DNA from: Pseudomonadota bacterium
GTDB taxonomy: Bacteria > Myxococcota_A > Polyangia > Polyangiales > Polyangiaceae
DNA length: 64,000 nt
NCBI GenBank assembly: GCA_023423895.1
Contig: JAFAER010000179.1
Location: 1-64,000 of the forward strand
Direction: 5' to 3'
The position numbers were made by a program, and so were the translations under genes. Position 1 is the first letter of the stretch. Each line of letters begins with the position of its first letter. Shown here one piece after another: positions 8,129 through 17,368 of the stretch. Under the pieces are notes generated by a model, which saw only the letters and a program-made list of their open reading frames with translations, did not search any database and had not been told where the DNA came from.

Positions 8129-8310
8129 CCGCGCCGCCTCGGCTGACGCGTCGCGCGTGAAGATCATCCTGGATCACCTCCGGCTTCGGGGCGGGGCCTC
8201 GCGGGCCAGTGGTTCGTGATGACACCGGCGAAAATCGCGGCAAACGAAGGCAGATCATCCCTGCGCTCGGCCGGCGGCCCCTCGGCATACACCTTGCGGA
8301 AAGGGAGGAC

Positions 8311-9105
8311 ATGACCCGCTCCTCCCTCCTCGCCGCTCTTGGATTCGCCCTCGTCACGGTCTCGGCCTGCGCCGCGCCCATCGACGACGCCGACACCGGG
8401 ACGGAGGCGGCGCTCTCCGGCCGCGTTGCCGAAGGGACCGTGGTCGAGACGACGACCACGCTCCGGATCCGGCGCACGCCGTCGACGGAGAGCTCGGCCA
8501 ACATCCTCGGCCTCCTTCCGGTCGGCACGGAGGTTCGCGTCATGGAGTCATTGCCGACCAACGGCTTCTACAAGGTCGAGATCCTGGACGAGTCCCTCGC
8601 GCGCAAGATCAAGCAGCGCGCTGGATGGGTCTTCGGTGAGTACCTCACTGGCGAAGGCGAAGAACCCGATCTCCCGGCAGACGGCAAGGTCGAGAACGAC
8701 AACGCGACCGACGACGAGGACGGGAACGCCGACCCCTCCACACCGACGCCGATGCGTGAGCTCAAGGCGCGCTTCGTTTCGAAGAACTGCGTCCCGATGA
8801 AGGACGATCAGAACCAGTACATGCGCCCGACGATCGACGAGTTCGTGATCAACGGGAACGGCAACGTCACGCACGCCGCCCTCGGCATCAACTCCGACGA
8901 GCTGCCGTACGGCGCGCTCCTCCGGATCCCCGAGATCGACCAGAAGCCGGCGGTCGCGAACAAGGGTCGCAGCGTGCTCTTCAAGGTCGTGAAGACCGGA
9001 GATGCGCCCGCGTCCGAGCCGTTGACGGTGACGCTCTGCACGATGGCGAGCGGTCTCCTTCCGCCCGCGGGCAGCGAGGTCACGCTCCAGATCGTCTCCG
9101 AATAG
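8311..9105 (+). CDS. Secreted SH3-domain lipoprotein
   Basis: 264 residues; the ATG at 8311 follows a GGGAGG site at 8303-8308. The signal peptide ends with VSACAAP (lipobox Cys). Residues 35-110 match a bacterial SH3 (SH3b) domain: TTLRIRRTPS...ILGLLPVGTEV...GWVFGEYL. Such domains usually bind peptidoglycan. An acidic linker (DNATDDEDGN) leads to an unrecognised C-terminal domain of about 120 residues, probably beta-rich. Likely a periplasmic, envelope-associated protein; the role of the second domain is unknown. Confidence 0.75.
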   Translation: MTRSSLLAALGFALVTVSACAAPIDDADTGTEAALSGRVAEGTVVETTTTLRIRRTPSTESSANILGLLPVGTEVRVMESLPTNGFYKVEILDESLARKIKQRAGWVFGEYLTGEGEEPDLPADGKVENDNATDDEDGNADPSTPTPMRELKARFVSKNCVPMKDDQNQYMRPTIDEFVINGNGNVTHAALGINSDELPYGALLRIPEIDQKPAVANKGRSVLFKVVKTGDAPASEPLTVTLCTMASGLLPPAGSEVTLQIVSE

Positions 9106-9154
9106 CCCCCAGGCCGAGCCGCACGTCGGCGCCGGCGGCGGCGATCCGATCCGG

Positions 9155-10912
9155 TCACTTCACGAGCCCGCCCACGACTTGCTGGGCAATGGGGTGATAC
9201 TGCCGCTGGAGCTTCGCGAAGAGGGTCTGGGCGAGCGGCTTCGTCTCGGCGCGCGCCGCGAGCGCTCGGTAGAGCGGCTTCAGGTACTTCATGCGGCCGG
9301 TCTGTCCGAGCACCTCTTCGACGCGCGGCAGGACCGCGGCGTACCCCGCTTCCGCCGCCAACGTGAGCCAGGCGACGAGGACCTCCGGATTCTTCGCGGT
9401 CGTCAGCGCGTACGTCCTGTCGAGCTCCTCGCAAACCGACAACGGCACGGGCCGCGGCATCGCCTCGAGGTAGAGCACCCACTCGGTCACGCTCCAGGCC
9501 TTCGCGGTGTCGGCGGACGGCGCTCGCCCGGCGAGCTCCATCACTGCACGAAGGCGCGCCGAATCGGGCTTGTCGAACGAGGCCGGCAGCCCTGGCCCGT
9601 CGATCCACGCCTTCGCGTCGACCTTCGCGAGCAGCCCCGGGATCTCGCGCTCCACCAGCGCGAGGAAATCGTCCGTCGCTGCCGAACCGAAGCGGTGCGA
9701 CCCGAGCCAGCGCTCGAGCAAAGAGTCGAACGCGTCGCGTCCGGCGGCCGCTTCCAGCGCCTTCAAGAAGAAGTAGCCCTTCTCATAGGGCACGAGACTG
9801 AAGGCGTCGTCCGGGTCGACTCCGCTCAGGTGCGTCCGCAGCTTGGTGAGCTCGGGCCGGTCCGCGAGCAGCCCGAAGGTCTGCTGCAGCTTCTGGAGTC
9901 CGATTGCCTCGTGCAAGGCGGCCATCTCGGCTCCCTCGAGCGCCTCGAGGATGCGCCGCTCCGCGAAGACCGTGAAGCCCTCGTTGAGCCAGAAGTGCTC
10001 GGCGTTGCTGTTCGTGACGAGGTTTCCCGTCCACGAATGCGCGAGCTCGTGGGCGACGACGTTCACGAGGCTGCGATCGCCCGCGAGGAGCGAAGGCGTG
10101 AGGAACGTGAGGCGCGGGTTCTCCATGCCGCCGTACGGAAACGAGGGCGGCATCACGAGCAGGTCGAAGCGATCCCAGTCGTATGGACCGAAGAGCGCTT
10201 CGGCCGCGCGGATGTGCTCCTCGACCTGCTCGAACTCCCATGCGGCCGCCTCGAGCTGCGCCGGCTCCGCCCACACGCGCGATCGGGGCGAGAGGTCCTT
10301 CGACGCGAGGTCGCCCACCGCGAACGCGAGAAGGTAGGGCGGGATCGGCTGCGGCATCTCGAACCGCTCGACGGCGCGATCGCCGTGGATCTCGCGTGCC
10401 CTCTTGGCAGGGGCAGCCGCCATGACGGCGCGGAGCCCTGACGGCACGTCCAGCGAAGCCGTGAAGGTCTGCCGGATCGAGGGCGTGTCCTGGCAAGGGA
10501 CCACGCTTCGTGCGTGGATCGCCTGGCATTGCGAGAAGAGGTAGGGGTGCTGCTTGCCGAGCGTCTGCTCGGGCGTCAGCCACTGGAGCGCCGACGCGTC
10601 CGGCGACGTCCGATAGCGGATGTGAACCGAACGCGCGCCCGCCGGCACGGCGATTTCGAGCCGGCGGCCGAGGACCGGCTCGGGGGCATGCAGCGTGTGG
10701 TCCAGCGGGGCACCGGCTGCGTCGAGGACCGCTTCGACGTCGAGTCCTCGCGTGTCGAGATCGAGCGGGCCGCCAGCCGCCGGCGCATCGAAGTGCAGCG
10801 TGACCTCGGCGCGGAGCACGCGTTCCGAGAAGTCGACCCTCGCCTGCCAATCGAAGCTCTTCGTCCGGGGTTGCGTGTCGTCGGCGTAGGAGTGAGGGTC
10901 GAGACGAGCCAT
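9155..10912 (-). CDS. M1 family metallopeptidase (leukotriene A4 hydrolase-like aminopeptidase)
   Basis: 585 residues, the usual length of the LTA4H/aminopeptidase B branch. The gluzincin site is complete: H288-ELA-H292 and E311 (in LNEGF) bind zinc. The exopeptidase motif GGMENPRLTF near residue 258 positions the substrate N-terminus. An N-terminal beta domain precedes the catalytic domain, and an alpha-helical C-terminal domain with ARM-like repeats follows. No signal peptide, so it is probably cytoplasmic and trims peptides from their N-termini. It is divergently arranged with the penicillin-binding protein. Confidence 0.95.
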   Translation of the reverse strand: MARLDPHSYADDTQPRTKSFDWQARVDFSERVLRAEVTLHFDAPAAGGPLDLDTRGLDVEAVLDAAGAPLDHTLHAPEPVLGRRLEIAVPAGARSVHIRYRTSPDASALQWLTPEQTLGKQHPYLFSQCQAIHARSVVPCQDTPSIRQTFTASLDVPSGLRAVMAAAPAKRAREIHGDRAVERFEMPQPIPPYLLAFAVGDLASKDLSPRSRVWAEPAQLEAAAWEFEQVEEHIRAAEALFGPYDWDRFDLLVMPPSFPYGGMENPRLTFLTPSLLAGDRSLVNVVAHELAHSWTGNLVTNSNAEHFWLNEGFTVFAERRILEALEGAEMAALHEAIGLQKLQQTFGLLADRPELTKLRTHLSGVDPDDAFSLVPYEKGYFFLKALEAAAGRDAFDSLLERWLGSHRFGSAATDDFLALVEREIPGLLAKVDAKAWIDGPGLPASFDKPDSARLRAVMELAGRAPSADTAKAWSVTEWVLYLEAMPRPVPLSVCEELDRTYALTTAKNPEVLVAWLTLAAEAGYAAVLPRVEEVLGQTGRMKYLKPLYRALAARAETKPLAQTLFAKLQRQYHPIAQQVVGGLVK

Positions 10913-10988
10913 TGCGGGTCACCCTTACACAGCCAAAGCAAAACGACGAGCGTCGCGTGATCGCGGTGACTGCGCGAGCGAGTCTTTC

Positions 10989-11015
10989 CGCGAGGGGCGC
11001 GAGGGGCGCGAGGGG
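10989..11015. repeat. 9-bp tandem repeat CGCGAGGGG
   Basis: Three perfect units, then degenerate copies to about 11030, in the intergenic region between the divergent aminopeptidase and transpeptidase genes. It could affect promoter spacing or arise from slippage. No function shown. Confidence 0.7.
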
Positions 11016-11098
11016 CCGCGAGGGCCGCGACGGCGTCGCTGCGTCGCGGGCGCTCCCGAAACTTGGCCTGGATCCGCGGCGTGGCGTACCGAATCGGA

Positions 11099-12136
11099 AT
11101 GGTCCGCGTGCTCTGGGGGATCGCCGCCTTCTGGATGATCCTGCTCGTCGCGCCCTCCGCGAACGCCCAGGTGCCGTCCGTCGACGAGCGCATCCAGGCG
11201 AGCGCCGATCGATGGCTGCGGACGGCTGCTCCACACGAGGGCGCCATCGTCATGAGCGACGTGAAGACCGGCCGCATTCTCGCGTGGGCGAGCATCGGCG
11301 GTGGCGATCGCGTCGGCGCTCCCTTTGCCCCCGTCGCGAGCGTGTTCAAGCTCGCCACCGTCTCCGCGCTGCTCGACTCGGGGCGGGCGAACGGAGGGTC
11401 GACCGTGTGTTACTCCGGCGGCGAGCGGGCGATCGACACGAGCGACCTCCGCGAGACGCCGCAGCCGGGGGAGGCGTGCATCCCGCTTCGTGTCGCCGTC
11501 GGGTACAGCATCAACGTCGCCATCGCAAAGCTCGCCCTACGTCATGCGCGGCCCGAGGAGATCCGCGAGAAAGCCTCCTTGCTCGGGTTCGACGGTGCCG
11601 TCCCCATCGATCGCGAGGTCGGACGCTCGCACATCACGATCCCGGACGACCGCCTCGGCTTCGCCCGCGCATCGGCCGGGTTCTGGAACGGACGCACGTC
11701 GGCGCTCGGGGCGCTCTTCGCCGTGCAGACGATCGCCAACGGCGGGACGCGCGTTCGACTCCACACCGGAACGAAGACGCCCGCGCGTGTCGAGGAGGGC
11801 CGCGCGATGCGCTCGGAGTCTGCGGCCGAGCTCGCACGCATGATGCAGATCACGACCCGCTCCGGCACGGCGGCGAAGGTCTTCCGCAAGGGCCGCCCCA
11901 GCCTGGAAGGCGTCGCGGTCGCGGGAAAGACCGGCACGCTCATCGGCGACAAGCCGACGCGCATGTACTCGTGGTTCGCCGGCTTCGCCCCCGCGGACGC
12001 CCCCGAGGTCGCGGTAGCCATCGTGCTCGCGAACGACGTCACCTGGCGCATGAAGGGCAACGAGGTCGCGCGCGAGGTGCTCGGCGACTACTTCCACGTG
12101 CGCCCGGCAGCACCAAAGCGCGTCGCGCGTCGTTAG
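11099..12136 (+). CDS. Penicillin-binding protein transpeptidase domain protein
   Basis: 345 residues from the ATG at 11099, which gives a proper signal peptide ending APSANAQ; an ATG at 11063 would add 12 odd residues. All three active-site motifs of penicillin-recognising serine transpeptidases are present: S81-VF-K84 (nucleophile), S137-I-N139 and K277-TGT. There is no transglycosylase or dimerisation domain, so it is a minimal transpeptidase similar to the catalytic part of class B PBPs such as FtsI. Probably periplasmic and involved in peptidoglycan crosslinking or editing; a beta-lactamase-like role is less likely given the PBP-like ASVFKLAT context. Confidence 0.85.
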   Translation: MVRVLWGIAAFWMILLVAPSANAQVPSVDERIQASADRWLRTAAPHEGAIVMSDVKTGRILAWASIGGGDRVGAPFAPVASVFKLATVSALLDSGRANGGSTVCYSGGERAIDTSDLRETPQPGEACIPLRVAVGYSINVAIAKLALRHARPEEIREKASLLGFDGAVPIDREVGRSHITIPDDRLGFARASAGFWNGRTSALGALFAVQTIANGGTRVRLHTGTKTPARVEEGRAMRSESAAELARMMQITTRSGTAAKVFRKGRPSLEGVAVAGKTGTLIGDKPTRMYSWFAGFAPADAPEVAVAIVLANDVTWRMKGNEVAREVLGDYFHVRPAAPKRVARR

Positions 12137-12173
12137 GGGCACGCTCGAGATCGAAGTTCGCGCCACGCGCGCT

Positions 12174-13532
12174 ATGGTGACGAGCGCGATGCGCGACGAC
12201 CTCGAGCTCGAATCGCGGCCGGACGAGCCGCGCTCGGACGAGGATCCGTTCGCGACGGGGCACGCGCCGGATGCCGTCCTCGCTGCGCTCGCCGAAGGAC
12301 TTCGTCGGGACACGATCGCGACGGGCTCATCCCGCTACTTCGGGCACTTCACGACGGCGCCCTCGGACATCGCCCTCCGCGCGTCGGCGCTCGCGAACGA
12401 GGCAAACCCGCAGCTGGCGACGCGCAGCCACGCGAAGTTCGCCGTCGACATCGAGGACCTCACGGTGCGCGCGCTCGCCACGCGTTTCGGCTTCGCAGCC
12501 GGCGAGGCCGACGGCACGTTCACGTCCGGCGGGGCAGAGGCGAACGCGACGGCCCTCGCCCTTGCGCTGGCTCGCGCGTTTCCGGAGCTCGGAGCGCGTG
12601 GCCTGCGCGCGCTCGAGGGCGATCCGGTCCTCTACGTCTCGAACGAAGCGCATGCGAGCGTCGCACGCGCGGCAAGGCTCGCCGGGCTCGGCAGCGAGAG
12701 CGTCCGCGTCGTGCCGGTCGACAAGACGCTTCGCATGAAGCCGGGAGCGCTCGGCGAAGCGATCGCACGCGACCGTGCCCGAGGAGCAATCCCGTTCCTC
12801 GTGGTCGCGACCGCAGGCTGCACGTCCGCCGGCGCGGTCGATCCCCTCCCCGAGATCATCGCGATCGCGCAGCGCGCCGGGCTGTGGGTCCACCTCGATG
12901 CGGCGTGGGGCGGGCTCGCTGCATTCGTGCCCGGGCTTGCTCACGTCCTCGACGGCGCAGGACGTGCGGACTCGATCACGTTCGACCCGCACAAGACGCT
13001 CGCCGTCCCGCTCGGCGCAGGCATGGTCCTCACGAGGCATCCCGGCGCGCTCGCCTCCGTCTTCCACGAGCAGGCCGGCTACATGCCACGGGATGCGTCT
13101 CGCGATCCGTACGCGCGTTCGCTGATGTGGTCGCGTCGGTTCATCGGCGCGCCGACGTACGCGGTGCTCGCGTCGCTCGGCTGGAAAGGCGTCGCCGAGA
13201 TGCTCGGACGCCAGGTCGCGCTCGGAGAGAGGCTCCGCCGGATGCTCGTCGAGCGCGGCTGGTCGATCGTGAACGACACGCCGCTGCCGGTCGTCTGTTT
13301 CGTCGACGCGACACATGACGACGGCGGACGTCCAGGTCGGCTCGCGGCCGTCGCGCGCGATGTCGACGCCCAAGGCGCGGGATGGATCAGCCTCGTACGT
13401 TTTTCGTCCGGCGCTCGTGTGCTGCGGGCGTCCGTGACCAGCCCGAACACGCGTGAAGACGACGTGAACGCGCTCGTCGAAGGGCTCGAGAGCGCGCGTC
13501 GGCGCGTCTTCGCGCAAGACGCGCAAGGCTGA
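12174..13532 (+). CDS. PLP-dependent group II amino-acid decarboxylase
   Basis: 452 residues. The family fold of aromatic-L-amino-acid/glutamate decarboxylases is clear: TSGGAEANATAL for cofactor phosphate contacts, H-L-D242-AAWGG where the Asp pairs with the PLP ring nitrogen, and the Schiff-base K274 in DPHKTL. The enzyme would remove CO2 from an amino acid or a related substrate; which one cannot be read from sequence. It starts 37 bp after the transpeptidase gene, so co-transcription is possible, but a link in function is not evident. Starts at 12174 or 12189 are both plausible. Confidence 0.9.
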   Translation: MVTSAMRDDLELESRPDEPRSDEDPFATGHAPDAVLAALAEGLRRDTIATGSSRYFGHFTTAPSDIALRASALANEANPQLATRSHAKFAVDIEDLTVRALATRFGFAAGEADGTFTSGGAEANATALALALARAFPELGARGLRALEGDPVLYVSNEAHASVARAARLAGLGSESVRVVPVDKTLRMKPGALGEAIARDRARGAIPFLVVATAGCTSAGAVDPLPEIIAIAQRAGLWVHLDAAWGGLAAFVPGLAHVLDGAGRADSITFDPHKTLAVPLGAGMVLTRHPGALASVFHEQAGYMPRDASRDPYARSLMWSRRFIGAPTYAVLASLGWKGVAEMLGRQVALGERLRRMLVERGWSIVNDTPLPVVCFVDATHDDGGRPGRLAAVARDVDAQGAGWISLVRFSSGARVLRASVTSPNTREDDVNALVEGLESARRRVFAQDAQG

Positions 13533-13540
13533 GGCGGCAC

Positions 13541-13572
13541 GGCTGGCCCCGCGGTTCAGGCGGGCCCCAGCC
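13541..13572. terminator. Terminator-type hairpin after decarboxylase gene
   Basis: Six base pairs (GGCTGG/CCAGCC), a small internal loop, then five more (CCCGC/GCGGG) around a 7-nt loop. It begins 8 bp after the decarboxylase stop. No T-tract. Confidence 0.45.
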
Positions 13573-13619
13573 GGGTCTTGTAGGTTGCGCCGCGGGGCTC
13601 CTCCGAGGAGACTTCGAGC

Positions 13620-14450
13620 GTGCGTCTTCGCCTCACGCTGTCCTGCCTGACGTCCCTGGGGCTCCTCTTCGCGTTCGCGGGCGACGCGTTCGCCGACGAA
13701 CAGCCCGTTTCCGCAATTCCGACGGCGACACCGGAGGCATCGCCCGCGACTCCTCGTCCCGCACCTCCCGAATACGCCGCCACGAGGCCCGACGACGTGC
13801 GCGCGGCCCCGCCGGCCTACGAGTACGAGCCGTTGCCGAAGCCTCCGCCGTTCGGACGACGCGGCTTCCAGATGGCGGTCCGGAGCGGCGTCGCTTTCCC
13901 GATCGGCTCGTTTCGTGACCGCGGTGATGTCGGGATCGTGGGAGGGCGACATGAGGCCTCCGATCTCGTCGGCCCTCAGATCCCGCTGACGCTCGACCTC
14001 GGCGCAAAGGTCACGAAGTGGATCTTCATCGGCGGCTACGTCTCGTTCGCTGCGGGGCTCGCCGGCGGAGATCTCTCGAAGACGTGCGACCAGCTCCGCC
14101 TCGACTGCCGATCACTGAGCTTCCGCGTCGGCGCCCAGGTGACCTACGCGATCGCGCCCGACGAATGGCTCAATCCGTGGGTCGGCTACGGGCTCGGCTA
14201 TTCGTCGATCACGGTCGGTGACGACGGCGCTGACGTCACCTATCGAGGCTTCGACTTCGGCCACTTCATGGCGGGCCTCGACCTTCGCCTGTCGAGGACG
14301 TTCGGGCTCGGTCCGTACGTCGACTTCACCGTCGGGAAGTACGCCTCACGCACCATCGAGACGGCGACCGGCACCGTCGACGGCGACATCTCGGGACGGT
14401 CCTTCCACTACTGGCTCACAGTCGGACCGCGCCTCACGATCATGCCGTGA
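13620..14450 (+). CDS. Outer-membrane beta-barrel-like protein
   Basis: 276 residues with a GTG start at 13620, nine bases after GAGGAG. A signal peptide (RLTLSCLTSLGLLFAFAG...AFADE) is followed by a Pro-rich linker. Alternating polar/aromatic strands follow, such as FIGGYVSFAAGLAGG, RVGAQVTYAIAP, WVGYGLGYSSITVG and GPYVDFTVGKYAS, ending in WLTVGPRLTIMP. This is the pattern of small outer-membrane barrels common in myxobacteria. The ribosome-binding GAGGAG is preceded by CTCCTC (13598-13603), so a local hairpin could mask it. Function unknown. Confidence 0.75.
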   Translation: MRLRLTLSCLTSLGLLFAFAGDAFADEQPVSAIPTATPEASPATPRPAPPEYAATRPDDVRAAPPAYEYEPLPKPPPFGRRGFQMAVRSGVAFPIGSFRDRGDVGIVGGRHEASDLVGPQIPLTLDLGAKVTKWIFIGGYVSFAAGLAGGDLSKTCDQLRLDCRSLSFRVGAQVTYAIAPDEWLNPWVGYGLGYSSITVGDDGADVTYRGFDFGHFMAGLDLRLSRTFGLGPYVDFTVGKYASRTIETATGTVDGDISGRSFHYWLTVGPRLTIMP

Positions 14451-14456
14451 GCGCGA

Positions 14457-14485
14457 GCATGAGAGGCAAGCTCTGCCACTCATGC
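14457..14485. terminator. Terminator-type hairpin
   Basis: GCATGAGAGGCA (14457-14468) pairs with 14474-14485 at 11 of 12 positions around a 5-nt loop, 6 bp after the beta-barrel gene stop. Confidence 0.55.
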
Positions 14486-14563
14486 GGCACATCCCCAGAA
14501 CTGGTGTCACTCGTTCGGTGGGCATGCTGCCGTTGAACGGGAAAGGCTAGTCACGCGTCTGAG

Positions 14564-15151
14564 ATGTCGATGTCGATGAAACGTCGGGCGCTTGCGACTC
14601 TTGCCCTTTTGCTCGTCTCGGGACTGGCTGCGTGCACCAGCACGACGACCGATCCTTCGAAAGAAAACGGCTCTCCGGGCTCGACTCCCTCCCCATCCCC
14701 TCGAGGTGATGACGATCCGGCGGGCTCGCCGGGAACGGCGAACGAGGACGACCCGACGCCCTCGAACGTCCCGGCGGAGCTCGCGGGTACGAGCTGGACG
14801 TGGACGACGAGCGCCGGCGTCCGCCGCCTCGCGTTCGCGGCCGACGGCTCCTATGAGAGCGACGTCTTCCTGAACGGGCACCCCGGCGATTCCTGCGGAA
14901 CGGAGTTTCTCACCCATCACGCCGGCAAGGTGACGTTCGAGGAGAACAAGTTCACGCTCCGCTCGAGCTTGGCAGAGCGGACGAAGACGGACTCCTGCAC
15001 CGAAGAAGTCGTGTCGAAGGACACCATCGACCCGTTCGTCACGACCTACGAATGGCGGATCGACGACGACGGCACCGGCCGCGAAGCGCTCATCCTCGTC
15101 GACGAAGAGATGCCCGACGCGCCGAGCCACTACTACCGCGACGGAGAGTAG
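14564..15151 (+). CDS. Lipoprotein of unknown function
   Basis: 195 residues. The signal MKRRALATLALLLVSGLAAC gives a lipobox Cys; ATGs at 14564, 14570 and 14576 are all possible starts. A Ser/Pro/Asp linker of about 50 residues leads to a small domain beginning LAGTSWTWTTSAGVRRLAF, which resembles the lipocalin-like or META-like folds often found in secreted proteins (a Trp after an AGTSW opening), with three Cys. Function unknown. Confidence 0.65.
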   Translation: MSMSMKRRALATLALLLVSGLAACTSTTTDPSKENGSPGSTPSPSPRGDDDPAGSPGTANEDDPTPSNVPAELAGTSWTWTTSAGVRRLAFAADGSYESDVFLNGHPGDSCGTEFLTHHAGKVTFEENKFTLRSSLAERTKTDSCTEEVVSKDTIDPFVTTYEWRIDDDGTGREALILVDEEMPDAPSHYYRDGE

Positions 15152-15209
15152 CCAGGCCTCGCGCTGCGCCATGACTCGTGGCGCAGCACACGTCCGTCCG
15201 CGCCCCGCT

Positions 15210-15737
15210 TCAGCGTATTGCGGCGATCGCCGCGAGCACGACCGCCGCAAACGCCAGTGCCCAGACGAACGGCGAGCGCCGCTGCGTCCCCGGCGGTGCT
15301 GGGAACGCGACCCGATGCACCGAGCGCGTCTCGGCGTCGACGAGGAGCACCCCGGAGGCGCGGAACGCGATGCTGTACTCGAGCAGCTGTCTTCGCGTTG
15401 CCGGCGACTGCAGGCGAGGCGCGACCTCGCCCGTCTTCACCTCCGCGATGTATCGCTCGCCGTCTCGCGCGACCACGTAGTCGGCTCGCAACGCGATCTC
15501 GAGCGGGGTGCCGTCGACCTCGATCGCGTAGCGCGTCGCGACCTGGGCCGCTTCGATCTCGTATCCGTGCTCTTCGAGGATGGTCGCAGCCTCCCGTTCG
15601 CCCTCGAGCCCGCGCTCGAGCCGGAGACGCCGGCGAGTCCGCTTCGCCCACCGCTGGACGGCCGAAAACGAGAAGACGATCGCCGCGAGCACCACGAACG
15701 CGACGAGCACCTCCCGAGGCACCGAATCGAGGAGCAC
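15210..15737 (-). CDS. Membrane-anchored PD-(D/E)XK nuclease-like protein
   Basis: 175 residues. Hydrophobic helices at residues 8-28 and 157-174 would anchor both ends in the membrane. Between them, GLEGEREAATIL, D86 (in LRADYVVA), E99-V-K101 and Q117-LLE-Y121 reproduce the motif order of RecB/Cas4-type PD-(D/E)XK nucleases: a helix Glu, Asp, ExK, then QxxxY. If catalytic, it would cleave DNA or RNA at the cytoplasmic face of the membrane. Nuclease-fold proteins with membrane helices also exist as NERD-like or degenerate forms, so activity is not assured. The gene stands alone between plus-strand genes. Confidence 0.55.
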   Translation of the reverse strand: MLLDSVPREVLVAFVVLAAIVFSFSAVQRWAKRTRRRLRLERGLEGEREAATILEEHGYEIEAAQVATRYAIEVDGTPLEIALRADYVVARDGERYIAEVKTGEVAPRLQSPATRRQLLEYSIAFRASGVLLVDAETRSVHRVAFPAPPGTQRRSPFVWALAFAAVVLAAIAAIR

Positions 15738-15918
15738 GCCTCACTCGTTGCAGCGGACCGCGCCGACCGGCAACTTTCTTGCAACTCCCGCATGCCGCAT
15801 GCCGCTGCGCTTCAAGCGCGACCGTTCGCGCACCAGCGTGCTGCGTCGCTCCTTTCGCAGCGAGAGGCACGCGACCCTCTCGCGTCGACGCCGCGATCTC
15901 GGATAGGTGTTTTCACTG

Positions 15919-17010
15919 ATGACCTCGCTCGGAATTCCGACCGTCGACCTCGGTGACCTTCGTTCGGGTGATGCTGCTCGCGTGGACGCCGCTTGCGCCG
16001 CGATCCGCGAGGCCTTCGGAACGTACGGACTCGCGTACGTGAAGAATCACGGCGTCGATCCGGGCGGAGTCGGTCGCGTCTACGACGGGTTCCGTGACGT
16101 CACGCGTCGACCCGTTGCCGAAAAGGAGAAGCTCGCGCGGAGGGACGACTGGTACCAGCGCGGGTGGACGCCGCCGAACACGGAGGTCGCCGTCGCGGCT
16201 GCCGGTCAGCCGGACTTCAAGGAGTGTTACTTCGTCGCCCCGTACGACAACGATGCCGAGCTCGCGGCGCAATACCCCGAGCTGTTCCCGGCCAACGTCT
16301 GGCCGGACGGCAGCGAGGGCTGGCGCGGTGACTACGTCCAGATGGGCCGGGCGTTGCACGAGGCGGGCTCCGCCCTGCTCCGCGGCGCGGCGCGTGCGCT
16401 CGGGCTGCCGGAGACGACGTTCACGGACGCGTGCGAGGGCGGCGCGCACGTCACGCGCGTCTTGCACTACCTCGCCCTCGCGCCCGATCAGGTCGACAAG
16501 GGAATCGTCTGGGGTGAAGAGCACACGGACTTCAACCTGCTGACGCTGCTGCCCGGCGGTCGCTTCGTCGATCCGTCAGGCAAGGTCGCTCCCAAACCGG
16601 ACGACAAGAGCGGCCTGTTCCTACGGACGCGCGGGACGCCCGAGAACCCGGCGGGTGTGCAGGTCCGAGGCCGGCCGCCGGAGGGCTGCATCGTCGCGCA
16701 GATCGGACAGCAGCTCGAGATCCTGACTGGAGGGCGTTTCGTCGCGACGCCGCACGTCATCACTGCCCCTGGGGTTGCAGGATGGACCCGCGATTCGGCC
16801 GCGCACTTCATGCACGCGAACCCGAACCGGATCCTCTACCCGCTCCCGGAGTTCCTCGACGAGAACGCGCGTCGGGCCTACGGCCCTCCCGTCCTGGCAG
16901 GCACGTACGCGATCAAGACGCTCGTGGATATCGGGCTCGCGCCGAAGACGGCGATCGACAAGCTCGGATACCGCCACTACGACCGTCTCGAAGCCCAGCG
17001 CCGCGCCTGA
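15919..17010 (+). CDS. Isopenicillin N synthase-like 2-oxoglutarate/Fe(II) oxygenase
   Basis: 363 residues from the ATG at 15919, which lies about 10 bases after AGGTG; a GTG at 15907 is the alternative. The N-terminal DIOX_N region (IPTVDLGDL...YGLAYVKNHGV) and the catalytic core are both present. H202-T-D204 and H279 bind iron; R291-D-S293 is the RxS motif that binds 2-oxoglutarate or substrate carboxylate. The family includes isopenicillin N synthase, ethylene-forming enzyme and gibberellin oxidases; bacterial members act on many small molecules. No biosynthetic partner is adjacent, so the substrate is unknown. Confidence 0.9.
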   Translation: MTSLGIPTVDLGDLRSGDAARVDAACAAIREAFGTYGLAYVKNHGVDPGGVGRVYDGFRDVTRRPVAEKEKLARRDDWYQRGWTPPNTEVAVAAAGQPDFKECYFVAPYDNDAELAAQYPELFPANVWPDGSEGWRGDYVQMGRALHEAGSALLRGAARALGLPETTFTDACEGGAHVTRVLHYLALAPDQVDKGIVWGEEHTDFNLLTLLPGGRFVDPSGKVAPKPDDKSGLFLRTRGTPENPAGVQVRGRPPEGCIVAQIGQQLEILTGGRFVATPHVITAPGVAGWTRDSAAHFMHANPNRILYPLPEFLDENARRAYGPPVLAGTYAIKTLVDIGLAPKTAIDKLGYRHYDRLEAQRRA

Positions 17011-17025
17011 GCTCGGAACTCGCCT

Positions 17026-17322
17026 TCAGGCGGCTCGCACCTGTCGCGTGCGCTTGACCGTGCGCGGCTCGCGCAGTGTGCAGTCGCGCATCGAGGCGGC
17101 GAGCGCAAGGCCCGTCATCGTGAGCTTCATGCGCTCGGCGTCGACATGGCCTTCCGCATGCAGGCTCGCCACGACACGGCGAACGTCGGGGCGGCGGACT
17201 CCGATCGCCGTCGCGAGATCGTCCAGCCGAACCAGGCGGCCTCGCTTCTGTTCGCAAGCCAGATGACGAAGGACGTGAGCGGCAACGGCCTTCGGGTCGA
17301 TGGTCGAATTCGAATGGCTCAT
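17026..17322 (-). CDS. Small winged-helix (HTH) protein
   Basis: 98 residues. The ATG at 17322 is chosen because AAGGAG lies just upstream. The body (VAAHVLRHLACEQKRGRLV, then LDDLATAIGVRRPDVRRVV, ASLHAEGHVDAERMKLT) has the helix-turn-helix-wing layout of small bacterial repressors that pair a locus-recognition helix with an EGHVDA-type wing. It is transcribed away from an A/T-rich, dyad-containing promoter at 17369-17391, suggesting autoregulation. Target genes are unknown; the oxygenase gene converges on it and ends 15 bp away. Confidence 0.6.
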   Translation of the reverse strand: MSHSNSTIDPKAVAAHVLRHLACEQKRGRLVRLDDLATAIGVRRPDVRRVVASLHAEGHVDAERMKLTMTGLALAASMRDCTLREPRTVKRTRQVRAA

Positions 17323-17368
17323 GGGTCGGGTCTCCTTGTCGAAAGCGCAGGAGGTGGGATATGTGATG

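Noticed and set aside
9179..10441. Plus-strand 420-codon frame opposite the M1 aminopeptidase
   Set aside because: Shadow frame; the minus strand has the complete HELAH...E site.
12327..13952. Minus-strand 541-codon frame across the decarboxylase and the next gene
   Set aside because: Runs through two real plus-strand genes and has no domain pattern.
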